Below, piece by piece: positions 18,220 to 27,720 of a stretch of 64,000 nucleotides of DNA. The DNA is from Frigoriglobus tundricola (GTDB lineage Bacteria > Planctomycetota > Planctomycetia > Gemmatales > Gemmataceae). Under the pieces are notes generated by a model. That model did no database searches. It saw only the letters and a list, made by a program, of their open reading frames with translations, and was not told where the DNA came from. How positions within the stretch are numbered: position 1 is the first letter of the stretch; each line of letters opens with the position of its first letter. Made by a program: the position numbers and the translations under genes. Where the stretch lies: contig NZ_CP053452.2 in assembly GCF_013128195.2 (NCBI RefSeq), positions 1,674,001 to 1,738,000 on the forward strand, read 5' to 3'.

Positions 18220-18309
18220 GGTCGCGCCGCGGGCCGTCGGCGCGGTTGTGGAGCCAGTAGTGCGGGGCGTCGCCGGGCAGCACCTCCTGGTACAGCGCGA
18301 GACACGCCT

Positions 18310-20619
18310 TCAGGAGCGACACCGCACCGGACGCGGCGCCCGCCGCCCCACGTCCGACACCGCTTCGAACGGGACCGCGGACGCGACCGGTGCGGCCGCG
18401 TCCGCGGCGGCCCGTTTCAGCGCGGTCTTCGGGTCCGCTGCAACGCCCACACCGCGTATGACCGCGTACACGCGGTCACCGGCGCGCTCGGCGTCGGCCA
18501 GCCGCTTCAGCACGAGTACCACCGCACCTTCGCCGGGGAGCCGCACGGCGCCCGGCAGCACCAACCGCGGATCGCCCGCGAGGTCCACGCCGCCAACGAG
18601 TACGCGGTCCAGTTCGTGCGCGCGGAGCGCGCGGACGCCGAGTTCGACCGCCCGCGCCCCGGAGCCGTCCTCACTACAGACCGTGTGGCTCGGTCCGCCG
18701 AAGTGGAAGGCCCGCGCCACGCGGCTGGCCGCGATGCTCCCGAGCGCGCCCATCGTGCGGTTCGCGGTCAGCGGCGGGCCGGCGGTGGCGGGGTCGGCGC
18801 CGGCCGCGATCACGCTCCAGCGGAGGTGAAAATTCGTCGTGTTCGGGTCCAGGCCGAGACCGAGAAACACGCCCGTTGTCGGCGCGTCGCCCGCGGGCGC
18901 GGTCTCGGGGTCCGCCCGCCCGGCGTCGTCCAGCGCCGCGGCGGCGACCTGGAGCGCGAGCAACTGCTGCGGCAGCGTTTCCGCAATTTCCTTCGGCGGG
19001 ATGCGGAAGCGGTCGATGGGTAATTTCAGCTCGTCGATGTAGAAGCCGGGCGGGCACGGGGCGTGCGCCAGTGCCCAGCCGTTCGCCTTCGGTACCGGGC
19101 GCGAGGTCTCGCCGGAGAGCAGGTGCTCCTGAAGGGCGCGGGCGTCGGCCCAGGGGCCGACGTGAGCGGCCACGCCCACGACGGCGATCGGGTCCGCGCC
19201 GCCCGGCCCCCGCCCCACCGGTGCCGCCCAGACCTGCTCCGGGGTCGCCAGCCTCGGCACCGGACCGGTGTCCCCGCGCGGGGCCGGCTTTTGCGGAACC
19301 CCCGTCCACTCCTCGATCAACAGGTGGGCGTTCACCCCTCCGAAACCGAACCCGCTGACGGCCGCGCGGCGCGGGTCGAGCGGCGCCCGCCGGGCCCACG
19401 GTTCGGCGCGCGTGAGAACACGGAACGGGCCGTTGGCGTACCTCAAGCCGGAAGCGGGTTCGGCGAAATTCGCCTGCGGCGGGAGCGTTTCCGCCTTCAG
19501 CGCGAGCAGCACTTTCGTCAGCGCCGCCGCCCCGGCCCCGGTCAGCAGGTGCCCGACCGTGGACTTCACCGACCCGATCGCGCACCGCCCGGGTTCCCAC
19601 CCCGAATCGCCCCACAGTTCCCTCAAGCTGTCGAACTCGACCGCGTCGCCGACCGGGGTGCCCGTCGCGTGGCACTCGATCAGGTCCGCGTCCTGCGGCC
19701 GCCACCCGGCGCGGGCGTAAGCGGCCCGCATCGCGCGGAGCTGCCCCTCCTTCGCCGGGGCCAGCAAGTTGCCGTGCATGTCGTTCGACAGCCCAGCGCC
19801 CGCGACGACGGCGTGGACCGTGTCGCCGTGCTTGAGCGCGTCGCTGAGCCGCTTCAGCACGAACACGCCGGCGCCCTCGCCCACGACGAGGCCGTCGGCG
19901 CGCGTGTCGAACGGCGCGCACCGGCCGCTCGGGGCCAGCGCGCGGAGCTGGGCGAAGCCCATCTGCGTGTACTGACAATCGGGCCGGGAGGCGCCGCCGG
20001 CGAGCATCGCGTCGGCCCGACCGGCGAGCAGTTCGTCGCACGCGAGTTTGATCGCGTACAGCGACGACGCGCACGCCGCGTCCAGCGTGAAGCTCCCGCC
20101 GCCGAGCTTCAACCCTTTGGCCAGGAGCCCCGCCGGGAGCCCGGCGACGTACCGGTTGAGCGGGTGCGGCACCGGCTCGGACGGCAGGCCGAGTTTGGGG
20201 CCGAGAACCGCGCGGCAGATGGCGTTGGCACTGTCGGTGGGCAGGCAGATGTTGCCGAGGACGACGCCGACGCGCGTGCGGTCCACCGCATCGGTCTTCG
20301 CCCCGCGCCAGGCGCGGTTGCCGACATCGAGAACGAGGTGAAAGAGCGGGTCGAGGGCCCCGACCAGACCGTGTTCGAGGTCGAGGCCGGTGAGGTCCGG
20401 GTCGAACGGATCGAGGTAATAACCGCGCGCGGAATAAACGGTGTCCGGGTTGGCGATGCGCGGATCGGAGCAGCGCTCGGGGGGCAGCCTCCAGCGGCCC
20501 GGCGGGACCTCGCGCGAACCGTCCACGGCGCCGGCGATGTGGTCCCAGAACCGGCCCAGGTCGGCACCGGCGCCGGGGAAGCGGCCGGCGAGCGACACGA
20601 TCGCAACACGTTCGGTCAT
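18310..20619 (-). CDS. PfaC-like synthase, 5' portion: ketosynthase plus chain-length factor
   Basis: 769 residues ending in a frameshifted tail (after AVSDVGRRAP). Ketosynthase 1 is complete: Cys183 in DAACASSLYA, His317 in HATGT and His357 in KSTVGHLLTGAG. From about residue 485 a second, degenerate ketosynthase (VGVAAHVGPWADARALQEHL onward; SHTVCSEDGSGARAVELG where an active-site helix would be) looks like the chain-length factor of PUFA synthases. Its last part (LLKACLALYQEVLPGDAPHY) lies in a different frame at about 18240-18320 and continues in the 13666-18219 product. In PfaC proteins KS-CLF precedes the dehydratases, so the original gene was probably 13666-20619. The start lies 83 bases downstream of the pfaA stop codon. 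Confidence 0.88.
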   Translation of the reverse strand: MTERVAIVSLAGRFPGAGADLGRFWDHIAGAVDGSREVPPGRWRLPPERCSDPRIANPDTVYSARGYYLDPFDPDLTGLDLEHGLVGALDPLFHLVLDVGNRAWRGAKTDAVDRTRVGVVLGNICLPTDSANAICRAVLGPKLGLPSEPVPHPLNRYVAGLPAGLLAKGLKLGGGSFTLDAACASSLYAIKLACDELLAGRADAMLAGGASRPDCQYTQMGFAQLRALAPSGRCAPFDTRADGLVVGEGAGVFVLKRLSDALKHGDTVHAVVAGAGLSNDMHGNLLAPAKEGQLRAMRAAYARAGWRPQDADLIECHATGTPVGDAVEFDSLRELWGDSGWEPGRCAIGSVKSTVGHLLTGAGAAALTKVLLALKAETLPPQANFAEPASGLRYANGPFRVLTRAEPWARRAPLDPRRAAVSGFGFGGVNAHLLIEEWTGVPQKPAPRGDTGPVPRLATPEQVWAAPVGRGPGGADPIAVVGVAAHVGPWADARALQEHLLSGETSRPVPKANGWALAHAPCPPGFYIDELKLPIDRFRIPPKEIAETLPQQLLALQVAAAALDDAGRADPETAPAGDAPTTGVFLGLGLDPNTTNFHLRWSVIAAGADPATAGPPLTANRTMGALGSIAASRVARAFHFGGPSHTVCSEDGSGARAVELGVRALRAHELDRVLVGGVDLAGDPRLVLPGAVRLPGEGAVVLVLKRLADAERAGDRVYAVIRGVGVAADPKTALKRAAADAAAPVASAVPFEAVSDVGRRAPRPVRCRS

Positions 20620-20648
20620 CGGAAAAGTCTCAGGTCATAAAGTCGAAG

Positions 20649-20695
20649 GTCGTAAAGTCGAAGACCGAAGAGCCACCGGTCTTCGACTTTACGAC
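20649..20695. repeat. Inverted repeat between pfaA and the KS-CLF gene
   Basis: Perfect 18-base arms (20649-20666 and 20678-20695; core AAAGTCGAAGACC) with an 11-base loop, flanked by extra direct copies of the same AAAGTCGAAG words. AT-richer than the coding DNA around it. Long hairpin in the transcript between two synthase genes. Confidence 0.75.
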
Positions 20696-20702
20696 TTTAC
20701 GA

Positions 20703-23700
20703 CTACTTAAGAGCGAGCTGGTTCTTGCGGAACGAGGCGTTGAGCGTCGGCTCCATGACGCACTCGTAGTCCTGCATCTGGGCGATCACCTGGCCGTCCG
20801 CGGCGAGGAAGTCGATATCGGCCCGCGCGAACCGGGCGTCGTCGCGGGTGACGCGGATCACCACCGTGACCGGGTCGGCCGGGAACCCCTTGCGGAACTG
20901 CCGGTACCGGCCCACGAAGCTCGGCAGCGAGCCCGTGTTGTGTTCGCCCTGCGTCCAGAGGATCATCATCTGGAACGCCGCGTCCAGCACGAGCGGGTCC
21001 GCGGTCCAGCCGGACCGGAGCGGCGCGTCGAACCAGTCGGCCGGCGGCGGGGCCGGGTGCGCGCTGCCGACGAACGCGCGCGGGGCGCGGCCGGCGATCT
21101 CAGCGATGCCGTGCAGGTCCGGGCCGTGGAACAGGAGCTCGCGGTACGCCTGGGGCACGGTGTACGGCACCGGCGTCACGGCCGGCGCCGCGTCGGCCGG
21201 CGGCGGCTTGGGCAGCGCCGGGGCGAGGACGATCTCCGCCCGCGAGTACACCACCTCGCGCCCGTCCTTCCTCCGCCCGCGCAGCTCCACCGGCACCACG
21301 AACGTCTTGTCCTGCTTCACCGCCTTACCGGCCAGGGCCCGGAGCGGCACCGCCGCGCCGGCCTCCACCTTCAGCCCGGCCGTCACCCGCAGGTCGTTGA
21401 ACCCGATGAACTGGAGGCCCGGGTTCCCGTGCATGGCGGCGTGCGCGAGCCACTCCAGGTGCAGCGCCACCGGCAGCACGGCGAGCCCGTCGAGGACGTG
21501 CGACTTCAGCACCGGGTGCGAGGCCACGTCCACGGCGCGCTCGAACGCCTGCGTGAGATCGGCGGACGGGAGCGGACTCGGCGGGGACAGCACCGGGCCG
21601 GTCGGGGCCGCGGCGGGCACCGGCGCGATCCCGGAGCCGCCCGGGCCCCGGGCCGGCGGCTTCGCCAGCGCGGTCACCTCCACCGCGCGCCCGGCCGCGT
21701 TCAACTCCTGAATCAGGAACATCGCGCCGTCCTGGAGCGGGATGACGCCCACGCCCTCGGACTCGAACAGCTTCCGCAGGCCGGGCGTGACCATGCCGCC
21801 GTCCCACGGCCCCCAGTTGATCGCCACCACCCGCGCGCCCGGCCGGCGCCGCGCTTCAACCTGGGCGGTCTTGTTCAGCACCTCGTTGGCACAGGCGTAC
21901 GCGAGCTGGCCGACGCGCCCCAGCCGGGCGGTCGTGGAGCTGAACAGCACCAGCGCCTTCAGGTCCTCGTGGCCCAGCAGATCGAGGACCGTGCGGAGCC
22001 CGTCCACCTTGGTGGAGTACACGCGGTCGAACTGCTCGCCGGCCAGGTCCTCGATCCGCTTGTCGGCCAGCACGCCGGCCCCGTGAACGACGGCGGACAC
22101 CGGACCGTACTTGACGCGCACCTGGTGGAGCATGTCGGCCACGGCCCGGCCGTCGGTGATGTCCACCGGGAAGTACACCGCCTTCGCGCCGGCCTGCCGG
22201 ACGCGCTCCAGGGTGCGGCGGACCTCGCGCTGGGCGACCACTTTCTTGTACGCGTCCCCGACCGCCCGCGGCGCCGCGTCGCCGAGCGCGTCGGCGAGGG
22301 CCTTCTTGATGTCCGCCTCGGCCGTTAGACCGGCGAGGTACTCGGGCTCCGCCGCCGGGGTCGGGGTCCGGCCGGTGAGGATGAACGTTGAGCCGTACGT
22401 ATCGGCCAGCGCCACCACCACCTCGGCCGTGACCCCGCGGGCGCCGCCGGTGACGAGGACCACGTCCCGCGCGCCGAGGTTGATGAGCTGGGCGTTCGGT
22501 CGCCGCGCGGCACGGGCCAGTTCCAGCGAGCAGCGGTGCGTCGGGGCGATGCCGACTTCCGCCGGGCCGACCGACAGCACCTCTTCGACGACGGCGGTCG
22601 CCGCGGCGACCGGGTCGGTGAACGCGGCCGACAGGTCGATCGCCTTGCAGGCCACCTCCGGCCACTCCTGGCGCGCGGTCTTCGCGAGCCCGGCCAGCCC
22701 GCCGGCGGTCGGGTCGGCGTCCGCGGTCAGGTCGCCCAGGCCGAACGCGCCGTCCAACCGGGCGACGGTGGCGAACGCCGCGGCCCCGGCCCGACCGGCC
22801 GGGCGGAGCTTCGCCGCCGCCAGCTTCAACCAGTCGAACGCCCGCCGGTTCAGGCCGGAGTCCGGTCCGGGCTGGACCGGCGCCAGAAGCACCAGCCCCA
22901 CGAGCGGCCCGGCGGGGAGCTTCGTGCCGCTCGCGTCGCCCCAGCCCAGCACCTTCACGTTCAGCCCGCGGGCGGTCAACTGTTGGGCCGTCGCGGTGGT
23001 CAGCGGGTCGGCATCAGCCACCACCCAGAACTCGGCCCCGGCCGGCAACGGCACCTGCGCCCGCGGCGCACGCGGGTCCAGATCCACCACCTGGAGGGTG
23101 CTGCGGTCCACGGTTTCGGTACTGAACGGGCCGACCGGCAGCCGGACGGTTTCGGTCGGCTGCCGCGGGGCGGGCGCCGGAGCGCCGGCCCCCTTCCCCG
23201 GCTTCGTTGTTCCGTTCGCGACCGGTTCCCCCGCCGCTAACTTCCCCGACGTCTGAGTGGCCAGTTGCACCGTGTCCGGAGGGAGCGGCTCAACGGCGAT
23301 TTGCGGGGTAACGGGCTTGGTGGACAGGCTCTCGCCCGCGTCGAAGAGCGGAATCCGGGCGGTCGCGGGTGCGGCGGGTCCGGCGAGGAAGTCGGCCACG
23401 TCCTGGAGCGTGTGCAGCGTGCCCAGGTGCTCCGGCTTCACCACCGGCGCCTCGGGCAGCTTCTCCTGAAGCGCCGACAGGATCTCCACGCGCTTGATCG
23501 AGTCCACACCCAGGTCCGCGTCCAGGGACAGCGACAGGTCCAGGCTGTCCACCGGGTACCCCGTCTTCTCCGACACCACACCCAGAAGGACCGCGGACAC
23601 GTCCGCGGAGCCGTTCCCGCCGCGGACCTGGAGCAGTTGCTCGTGGCTCACCGCCATCGTGCGGGCGAGCGCGTCCTCGTCGTCCTGCGCGGCCGCGGGT

Positions 23701-26700
23701 GCGGCGGGTCCGGCGAGGAAGTCGGCCACGTCCTGGAGCGTGTGCAGCGTGCCCAGGTGCTCCGGCTTCACCACCGGCGCCTCGGGCAGCTTCTCCTGAA
23801 GCGCCGACAGGATCTCCACGCGCTTGATCGAGTCCACACCCAGGTCCGCGTCCAGGGACAGCGACAGGTCCAGGCTGTCCACCGGGTACCCCGTCTTCTC
23901 CGACACCACGCCCAGAAGCGCCGTTGCGACCTGATCGCGGGCCGGCGCCTTCGCCACGGGAGCCGGGGCCGGCCGGGGTTGCGGCGCGGGGGCCGGCGGT
24001 ACGAGCTTGGTTGTCGGCAGCGCCGATGCGGGCAAAATGGTCGTCGCCGGCGGGCCCGACGACCGAGCCGGCGCCGCGGGGACGGGTGCCGGAGCCGGAA
24101 CTGGAGGCGGTGGTGCGAAAACCGGTGCCGGCGCGGGGGCGAAAGCGGCGACAGACGGGCGCGCCGCGGCGGGCAGTGCCGGCGCCGCACCGAGCCCGGT
24201 GAGCAGGAGCGTTTGTTGCTGATCGACGAGCGTCTGGAGCGTCCGCTGGGCCGACTCCTGGGAGTCGAGGAACTGCTTGTGCAGCGCCGCCGTCTGCTCC
24301 TGCATCCGCTGGAGCGCGGCCAGGCTCTGCTGGGTCATCGCGAGCGCCTGAGCGAGCGCGTTCGGGTCGGGTGTGGTGTGTGGCGAATCGGACATCGCGG
24401 CCCCCTTCGGCCGTGCGAGAATCGCGTGTGCGGGTGTTCCGGCCGGCTTGCCGTTGCCATTAGTCAGGGCGAGGTGTTGCGGGGCACGGGGCGGTCGTGC
24501 GGCGCGTGGCGTGACGGAGTTCGCTCCGCACACGCTCACCGTCAGGCCGGGCCTCCCAGCCGGGACCGCGGGCGGCCGGCAGCGGCTGCCCTTCTCCCAC
24601 TCGGTGAGCGCGATGGGGTGGCCTCCGGCGGCCAGACGCGCCAGTGCGTGCCCCAAATCTAGCACACCCGAACGCCTACCCCCAGACGCATCGAGAGCGA
24701 AGGCGTCAACCGCCGCCCCCGGCACGTCCGCCACAATCAGCTCAACCAGCCGCGTCAGCACCGCTCCGGGACCGACTTCCAGGAACGTGCGGACCCCGGC
24801 GTCGGCCATCGCCTTCACCTGTTCCACAAACGCGACCGGTTGCGCGAGCTGGTTGGCGAGCAGGTCCTTCGCCGCGCCCGCGTCGTCCGGATACTCGGCC
24901 GCGGTCGTGTTCGCGTAAACCGGCGAAGTTTTAGGGTGAACCCCGTTGGCGGCGGCCCCGGAAGTACCGTTCCGGCTGTTGAACGCCAGCCCGTCGAGCG
25001 CGGCGCGGAACGGCACCGCGGCGTCGGCAACGAGGGCGGAATGGAACGCGGCCGCGACCGGCAGCCGGGTGGCCTTCAGGCCGGCATCGGAGAGCAGCCG
25101 GCCGGCCCGCTCGATGTGGTCGGTGGGGCCTGAAAGGACCGTTTGCTTCGGCGCGTTGCGGTTCGCGACGACGACGTTCAGTTTTTCGCGGGCCATCGCG
25201 GCATCGATCTCCGATGGGGTGGCGAAGACGGCCAGCATGGTGCCGGGATCGCCGCTCCGCTGGGTCGCCATCAGTTGCCCGCGCACGCGGGAGAGGGTGA
25301 ACAGGTCGTGCGCACTCATACGACCAGCGGCGGCGAGCGCGACGAGTTCGCCGTAGCTGTGGCCGGCGAACGCGTCCGGCTTCAGCCCGAACCGTTCGGC
25401 CAGGGCGCGCCACGCCCCGAAGCTCACCGCGCCGATGGCCGGTTGCGCGTTCCGCGTGGCGCGGAGTGTGCGGTCGGCCTCATTTTTCCGCTCGGGGTCG
25501 AAAGTGGTCGGCGGGTAAATGCGGTCCGTCAGGCGGCTCGAATCGGTGTTCTCGTGTGTGAACTCAGCAACCGCGGCGTTCGCATCTGCGAGGGCGTCCA
25601 GCGCTTCGGGGAACAGACAGGCGACTTCGCGCAACATTCCGACGTACTGCGATCCCTGGCCGGGGAACAGCACCGCGAGTTTGCCCGCAGGGCCGCGGCC
25701 GAAATGCGCGCCGTCCGGAGTGTGCCACGCGGTCGCGTCCGGGTCGGCGGCGAGCGTGGCCCTGGCGTTGGCGAGCAGTTTCGGCAGGTCGGTCAGCGTG
25801 CGGTGCGCCGCAAAGGCGAGTCGGCACGCGGCGGACGGGTGGAACGCCGCGCGGGCCGTTTCCGCGGCGCGGGCGAAGGCCTCCCAGGTGGGAGAACCCA
25901 GCCCCCCACCCCCCCTCCCTGAAGGGAGGGGGGCTTCAAGCCCCCCTCCCTTCAGGGAGGGGGGGTGGGGGGCTGGGTCTTCTTGCGTCACCTGCACCAA
26001 CAGCCGATCGAGTTCCTGAATCAGCCCTTGCACCGTGTCGGCGCCGAGCGCGACGACCTCCACCGAGCCGTCCCAGTCCGGCTCGCTCTTCTCGGCGCGG
26101 TACTCTTCGAGCACCGCGTGGAAGTTGCTCCCGCCGAAACCGAACGCGGACAGGGCGGCGCGGCGCGGGTGCTCGCGCCGCGGGAGCCACGGCCGCATTT
26201 CGCCGTTCACGTAGAACGGCGAATCGGCCGCGAGCAGCGGATCGACCGGCCGCTTCACCTTGATCGTCGGCGGCAGCACCTTGGAGTACACCGCGAGCGC
26301 CGCCTTGATGAGCGACGCGGCCCCCGCCGCCGACTTCGTGTGCCCGATCTGCGACTTCACGGAGCCGATGGCGGCCCACGGGCGCGGCTTCGCGGTCGTG
26401 CCGGCGGTCGTGGTGTACACGTCGGTCAGGGCGGTGATCTCGACCGTGTCGCCGACCTTCGTGCCGGTACCGTGCGCCTCGACGAGTTCGATGGTGTCGG
26501 GGGTCACGCCCGCGAGGCGGTACGCGGCCAGCAGCGCCTTCTTCTGCCCGGCGGCGCTCGGCGCGTAGATCGCGTTGCCCTTACCGTCACTGGACGAGGC
26601 GACGCTCTTGAGGACCGCGTAAATCGTGTCGCCGGCGCGCTCGGCGTCCGCGAGGCGCTTCAGCACCACCACCCCCAGCCCCTCGCCGAGAATGGTGCCG

Positions 26701-27632
26701 TCCCCGTCGGCGTCGAACGGCTTCGCGTCGCCCGTCGGCGACAGCGCCGGGGTCTTGCTGAAGCACATGAACATGAAGATGTCGTTGAACGTGTCGCACC
26801 CGCCGGTCACCGCGACGTCGCAGCGCCCGGCTTGCAGCTCGAGCGCCGCGAGGTGAACGGCGCTGAGCGAACTGGCGCACGCGGCATCGACGACACAGTT
26901 GGTGCCGCCGAGGTCCAGCTTGTTGGCGATGCGCCCCGCGACCACGTTCCCGAGCAGGCCGGGGAAGCTGTTCTCCTGCCACGGGACGTAACTTTCGGCG
27001 ATGCGGGCGGCCGCGTCGTCCGCGAGTTCGTCCGGAATGCCGGCGTCGCGCATCGCCCGCTTCCACTTCGGGTGGCCGAGCCGCGCGCCGAGCGGAATCA
27101 CGAGTTCCAGGGTGCCCGTCACTCCGAGAATGACCGACACGCGGTCGCGATCCACGGTCTTGTCGGAGCGGGGGGCGTAAGCCCCCTGTGTACCGTTTGG
27201 CACAACTCCGTTGGGCACAACTCCGTCGGGCACAGGGGGCTTACGCCCCCCGCTCAGAATCACGCCCGCGTCCGTCAGCGCTTGCTTCGCCGCAACGAGG
27301 CCGAGCAGTTGGGTGGTGTCGGTGGCCTCGATGTCGCGCGGGGCGATGCCGAACTCGAGCGGGTTGAAATCGACCGCGGAGAGGAACCCGCCGCGGCGGG
27401 CGTAGGTCATGTCCGGCGCCTTGGGGTCGGCGTCGAAGTAGTCGTCCGGGTTCCAGTGCGTCGGCGGCACGTCGGTGATGCCGTCGGCGCCGTGCTTGAC
27501 GTTCGCCCAGAAGAACCCCGGCCCGGCCGCTTTCGGGAACAGGCAGCCGATGCCGACGATGGCCAGCGGTTCGAAGTCCGGTTCACGTTTCGCGTGCGAC
27601 GTTACGGCTTTTGCGTCTGCAATCGGTGTCAT
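20703..27632 (-). CDS. pfaA: PfaA-like multidomain PUFA synthase: KS-AT-ACP-ACP-KR-DH
   Basis: 2309 residues. Ketosynthase: Cys252 (DAACASSLSAVHL), EAHGTGT and KSQIGHTKSAAG. Acyltransferase: FPGQGSQYVGM and GHSYGE with Ser759. A Pro/Ala-rich linker precedes two acyl carrier domains with phosphopantetheine sites GVDSIKRVEIL at Ser1268 and Ser1378. The ketoreductase has VTGGARGVTAEVV and YACANEVLNK, and the C-terminal hotdog dehydratase starts near SHPVLKSHVLDG. This order matches PfaA of PUFA synthases, which elongate and reduce the chain; PfaA often has 4-9 ACPs, so two is few. The AT-KS region holds two in-frame palindromic DNA inserts (27166-27255 and 25892-25984). A PfaE-type phosphopantetheinyl transferase is needed but absent here. 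The pfaD gene lies upstream, separated by a palindrome. Confidence 0.92.
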   Translation of the reverse strand: MTPIADAKAVTSHAKREPDFEPLAIVGIGCLFPKAAGPGFFWANVKHGADGITDVPPTHWNPDDYFDADPKAPDMTYARRGGFLSAVDFNPLEFGIAPRDIEATDTTQLLGLVAAKQALTDAGVILSGGRKPPVPDGVVPNGVVPNGTQGAYAPRSDKTVDRDRVSVILGVTGTLELVIPLGARLGHPKWKRAMRDAGIPDELADDAAARIAESYVPWQENSFPGLLGNVVAGRIANKLDLGGTNCVVDAACASSLSAVHLAALELQAGRCDVAVTGGCDTFNDIFMFMCFSKTPALSPTGDAKPFDADGDGTILGEGLGVVVLKRLADAERAGDTIYAVLKSVASSSDGKGNAIYAPSAAGQKKALLAAYRLAGVTPDTIELVEAHGTGTKVGDTVEITALTDVYTTTAGTTAKPRPWAAIGSVKSQIGHTKSAAGAASLIKAALAVYSKVLPPTIKVKRPVDPLLAADSPFYVNGEMRPWLPRREHPRRAALSAFGFGGSNFHAVLEEYRAEKSEPDWDGSVEVVALGADTVQGLIQELDRLLVQVTQEDPAPHPPSLKGGGLEAPLPSGRGGGGLGSPTWEAFARAAETARAAFHPSAACRLAFAAHRTLTDLPKLLANARATLAADPDATAWHTPDGAHFGRGPAGKLAVLFPGQGSQYVGMLREVACLFPEALDALADANAAVAEFTHENTDSSRLTDRIYPPTTFDPERKNEADRTLRATRNAQPAIGAVSFGAWRALAERFGLKPDAFAGHSYGELVALAAAGRMSAHDLFTLSRVRGQLMATQRSGDPGTMLAVFATPSEIDAAMAREKLNVVVANRNAPKQTVLSGPTDHIERAGRLLSDAGLKATRLPVAAAFHSALVADAAVPFRAALDGLAFNSRNGTSGAAANGVHPKTSPVYANTTAAEYPDDAGAAKDLLANQLAQPVAFVEQVKAMADAGVRTFLEVGPGAVLTRLVELIVADVPGAAVDAFALDASGGRRSGVLDLGHALARLAAGGHPIALTEWEKGSRCRPPAVPAGRPGLTVSVCGANSVTPRAARPPRAPQHLALTNGNGKPAGTPAHAILARPKGAAMSDSPHTTPDPNALAQALAMTQQSLAALQRMQEQTAALHKQFLDSQESAQRTLQTLVDQQQTLLLTGLGAAPALPAAARPSVAAFAPAPAPVFAPPPPVPAPAPVPAAPARSSGPPATTILPASALPTTKLVPPAPAPQPRPAPAPVAKAPARDQVATALLGVVSEKTGYPVDSLDLSLSLDADLGVDSIKRVEILSALQEKLPEAPVVKPEHLGTLHTLQDVADFLAGPAAPAAAQDDEDALARTMAVSHEQLLQVRGGNGSADVSAVLLGVVSEKTGYPVDSLDLSLSLDADLGVDSIKRVEILSALQEKLPEAPVVKPEHLGTLHTLQDVADFLAGPAAPATARIPLFDAGESLSTKPVTPQIAVEPLPPDTVQLATQTSGKLAAGEPVANGTTKPGKGAGAPAPAPRQPTETVRLPVGPFSTETVDRSTLQVVDLDPRAPRAQVPLPAGAEFWVVADADPLTTATAQQLTARGLNVKVLGWGDASGTKLPAGPLVGLVLLAPVQPGPDSGLNRRAFDWLKLAAAKLRPAGRAGAAAFATVARLDGAFGLGDLTADADPTAGGLAGLAKTARQEWPEVACKAIDLSAAFTDPVAAATAVVEEVLSVGPAEVGIAPTHRCSLELARAARRPNAQLINLGARDVVLVTGGARGVTAEVVVALADTYGSTFILTGRTPTPAAEPEYLAGLTAEADIKKALADALGDAAPRAVGDAYKKVVAQREVRRTLERVRQAGAKAVYFPVDITDGRAVADMLHQVRVKYGPVSAVVHGAGVLADKRIEDLAGEQFDRVYSTKVDGLRTVLDLLGHEDLKALVLFSSTTARLGRVGQLAYACANEVLNKTAQVEARRRPGARVVAINWGPWDGGMVTPGLRKLFESEGVGVIPLQDGAMFLIQELNAAGRAVEVTALAKPPARGPGGSGIAPVPAAAPTGPVLSPPSPLPSADLTQAFERAVDVASHPVLKSHVLDGLAVLPVALHLEWLAHAAMHGNPGLQFIGFNDLRVTAGLKVEAGAAVPLRALAGKAVKQDKTFVVPVELRGRRKDGREVVYSRAEIVLAPALPKPPPADAAPAVTPVPYTVPQAYRELLFHGPDLHGIAEIAGRAPRAFVGSAHPAPPPADWFDAPLRSGWTADPLVLDAAFQMMILWTQGEHNTGSLPSFVGRYRQFRKGFPADPVTVVIRVTRDDARFARADIDFLAADGQVIAQMQDYECVMEPTLNASFRKNQLALK
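23364..23918 (-). repeat. Near-identical tandem ACP-coding repeat
   Basis: Segments 23364-23588 and 23694-23918 (225 bases each, period 330) differ at one visible base (23580 versus 23910). They encode the two carrier domains. The perfection at wobble positions points to recent duplication or gene conversion, and also means an assembler could have collapsed extra copies. Confidence 0.9.
25892..25984. repeat. In-frame palindromic mini-element, copy D (inside pfaA)
   Basis: An almost perfect palindrome of about 92 bases: left AGAACCCAGCCCCCCACC, right GGTGGGGGGCTGGGTCTTCT, with CTCCCTGAAGGGAGG blocks in both arms and a 7-base centre. It is translated as a Pro/Gly-rich loop (starting EDPAPHPPSLKGGG) between ketosynthase and acyltransferase. 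Ends match copies A-C. Confidence 0.8.
27166..27255. repeat. In-frame palindromic element of a second class, inside the pfaA ketosynthase
   Basis: Perfect 25-base inverted arms (27166-27190 and 27231-27255; core GGGGGGCGTAAGCCCCC) flank 40 bases holding short tandem CAACTCCG words. Total 90 bases, 30 codons, no stop. The encoded insert (GGRKPPVPDGVVPNG onward) sits in the N-terminal part of the ketosynthase. Confidence 0.85.
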
Positions 27633-27720
27633 CGTGGTGCTGTCTTCAAACGTGAAACGTTAGAGGCGAAACGAGGGGCTCAGCACAGAGCTGGCGCCTG
27701 CGAGGTCCCGAATTCTTACT

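Noticed and set aside
25892-25984. C/G-rich palindromes in the synthase genes as transcription terminators
   Set aside because: They lie inside long open frames that continue with conserved domains, and lack T-runs.
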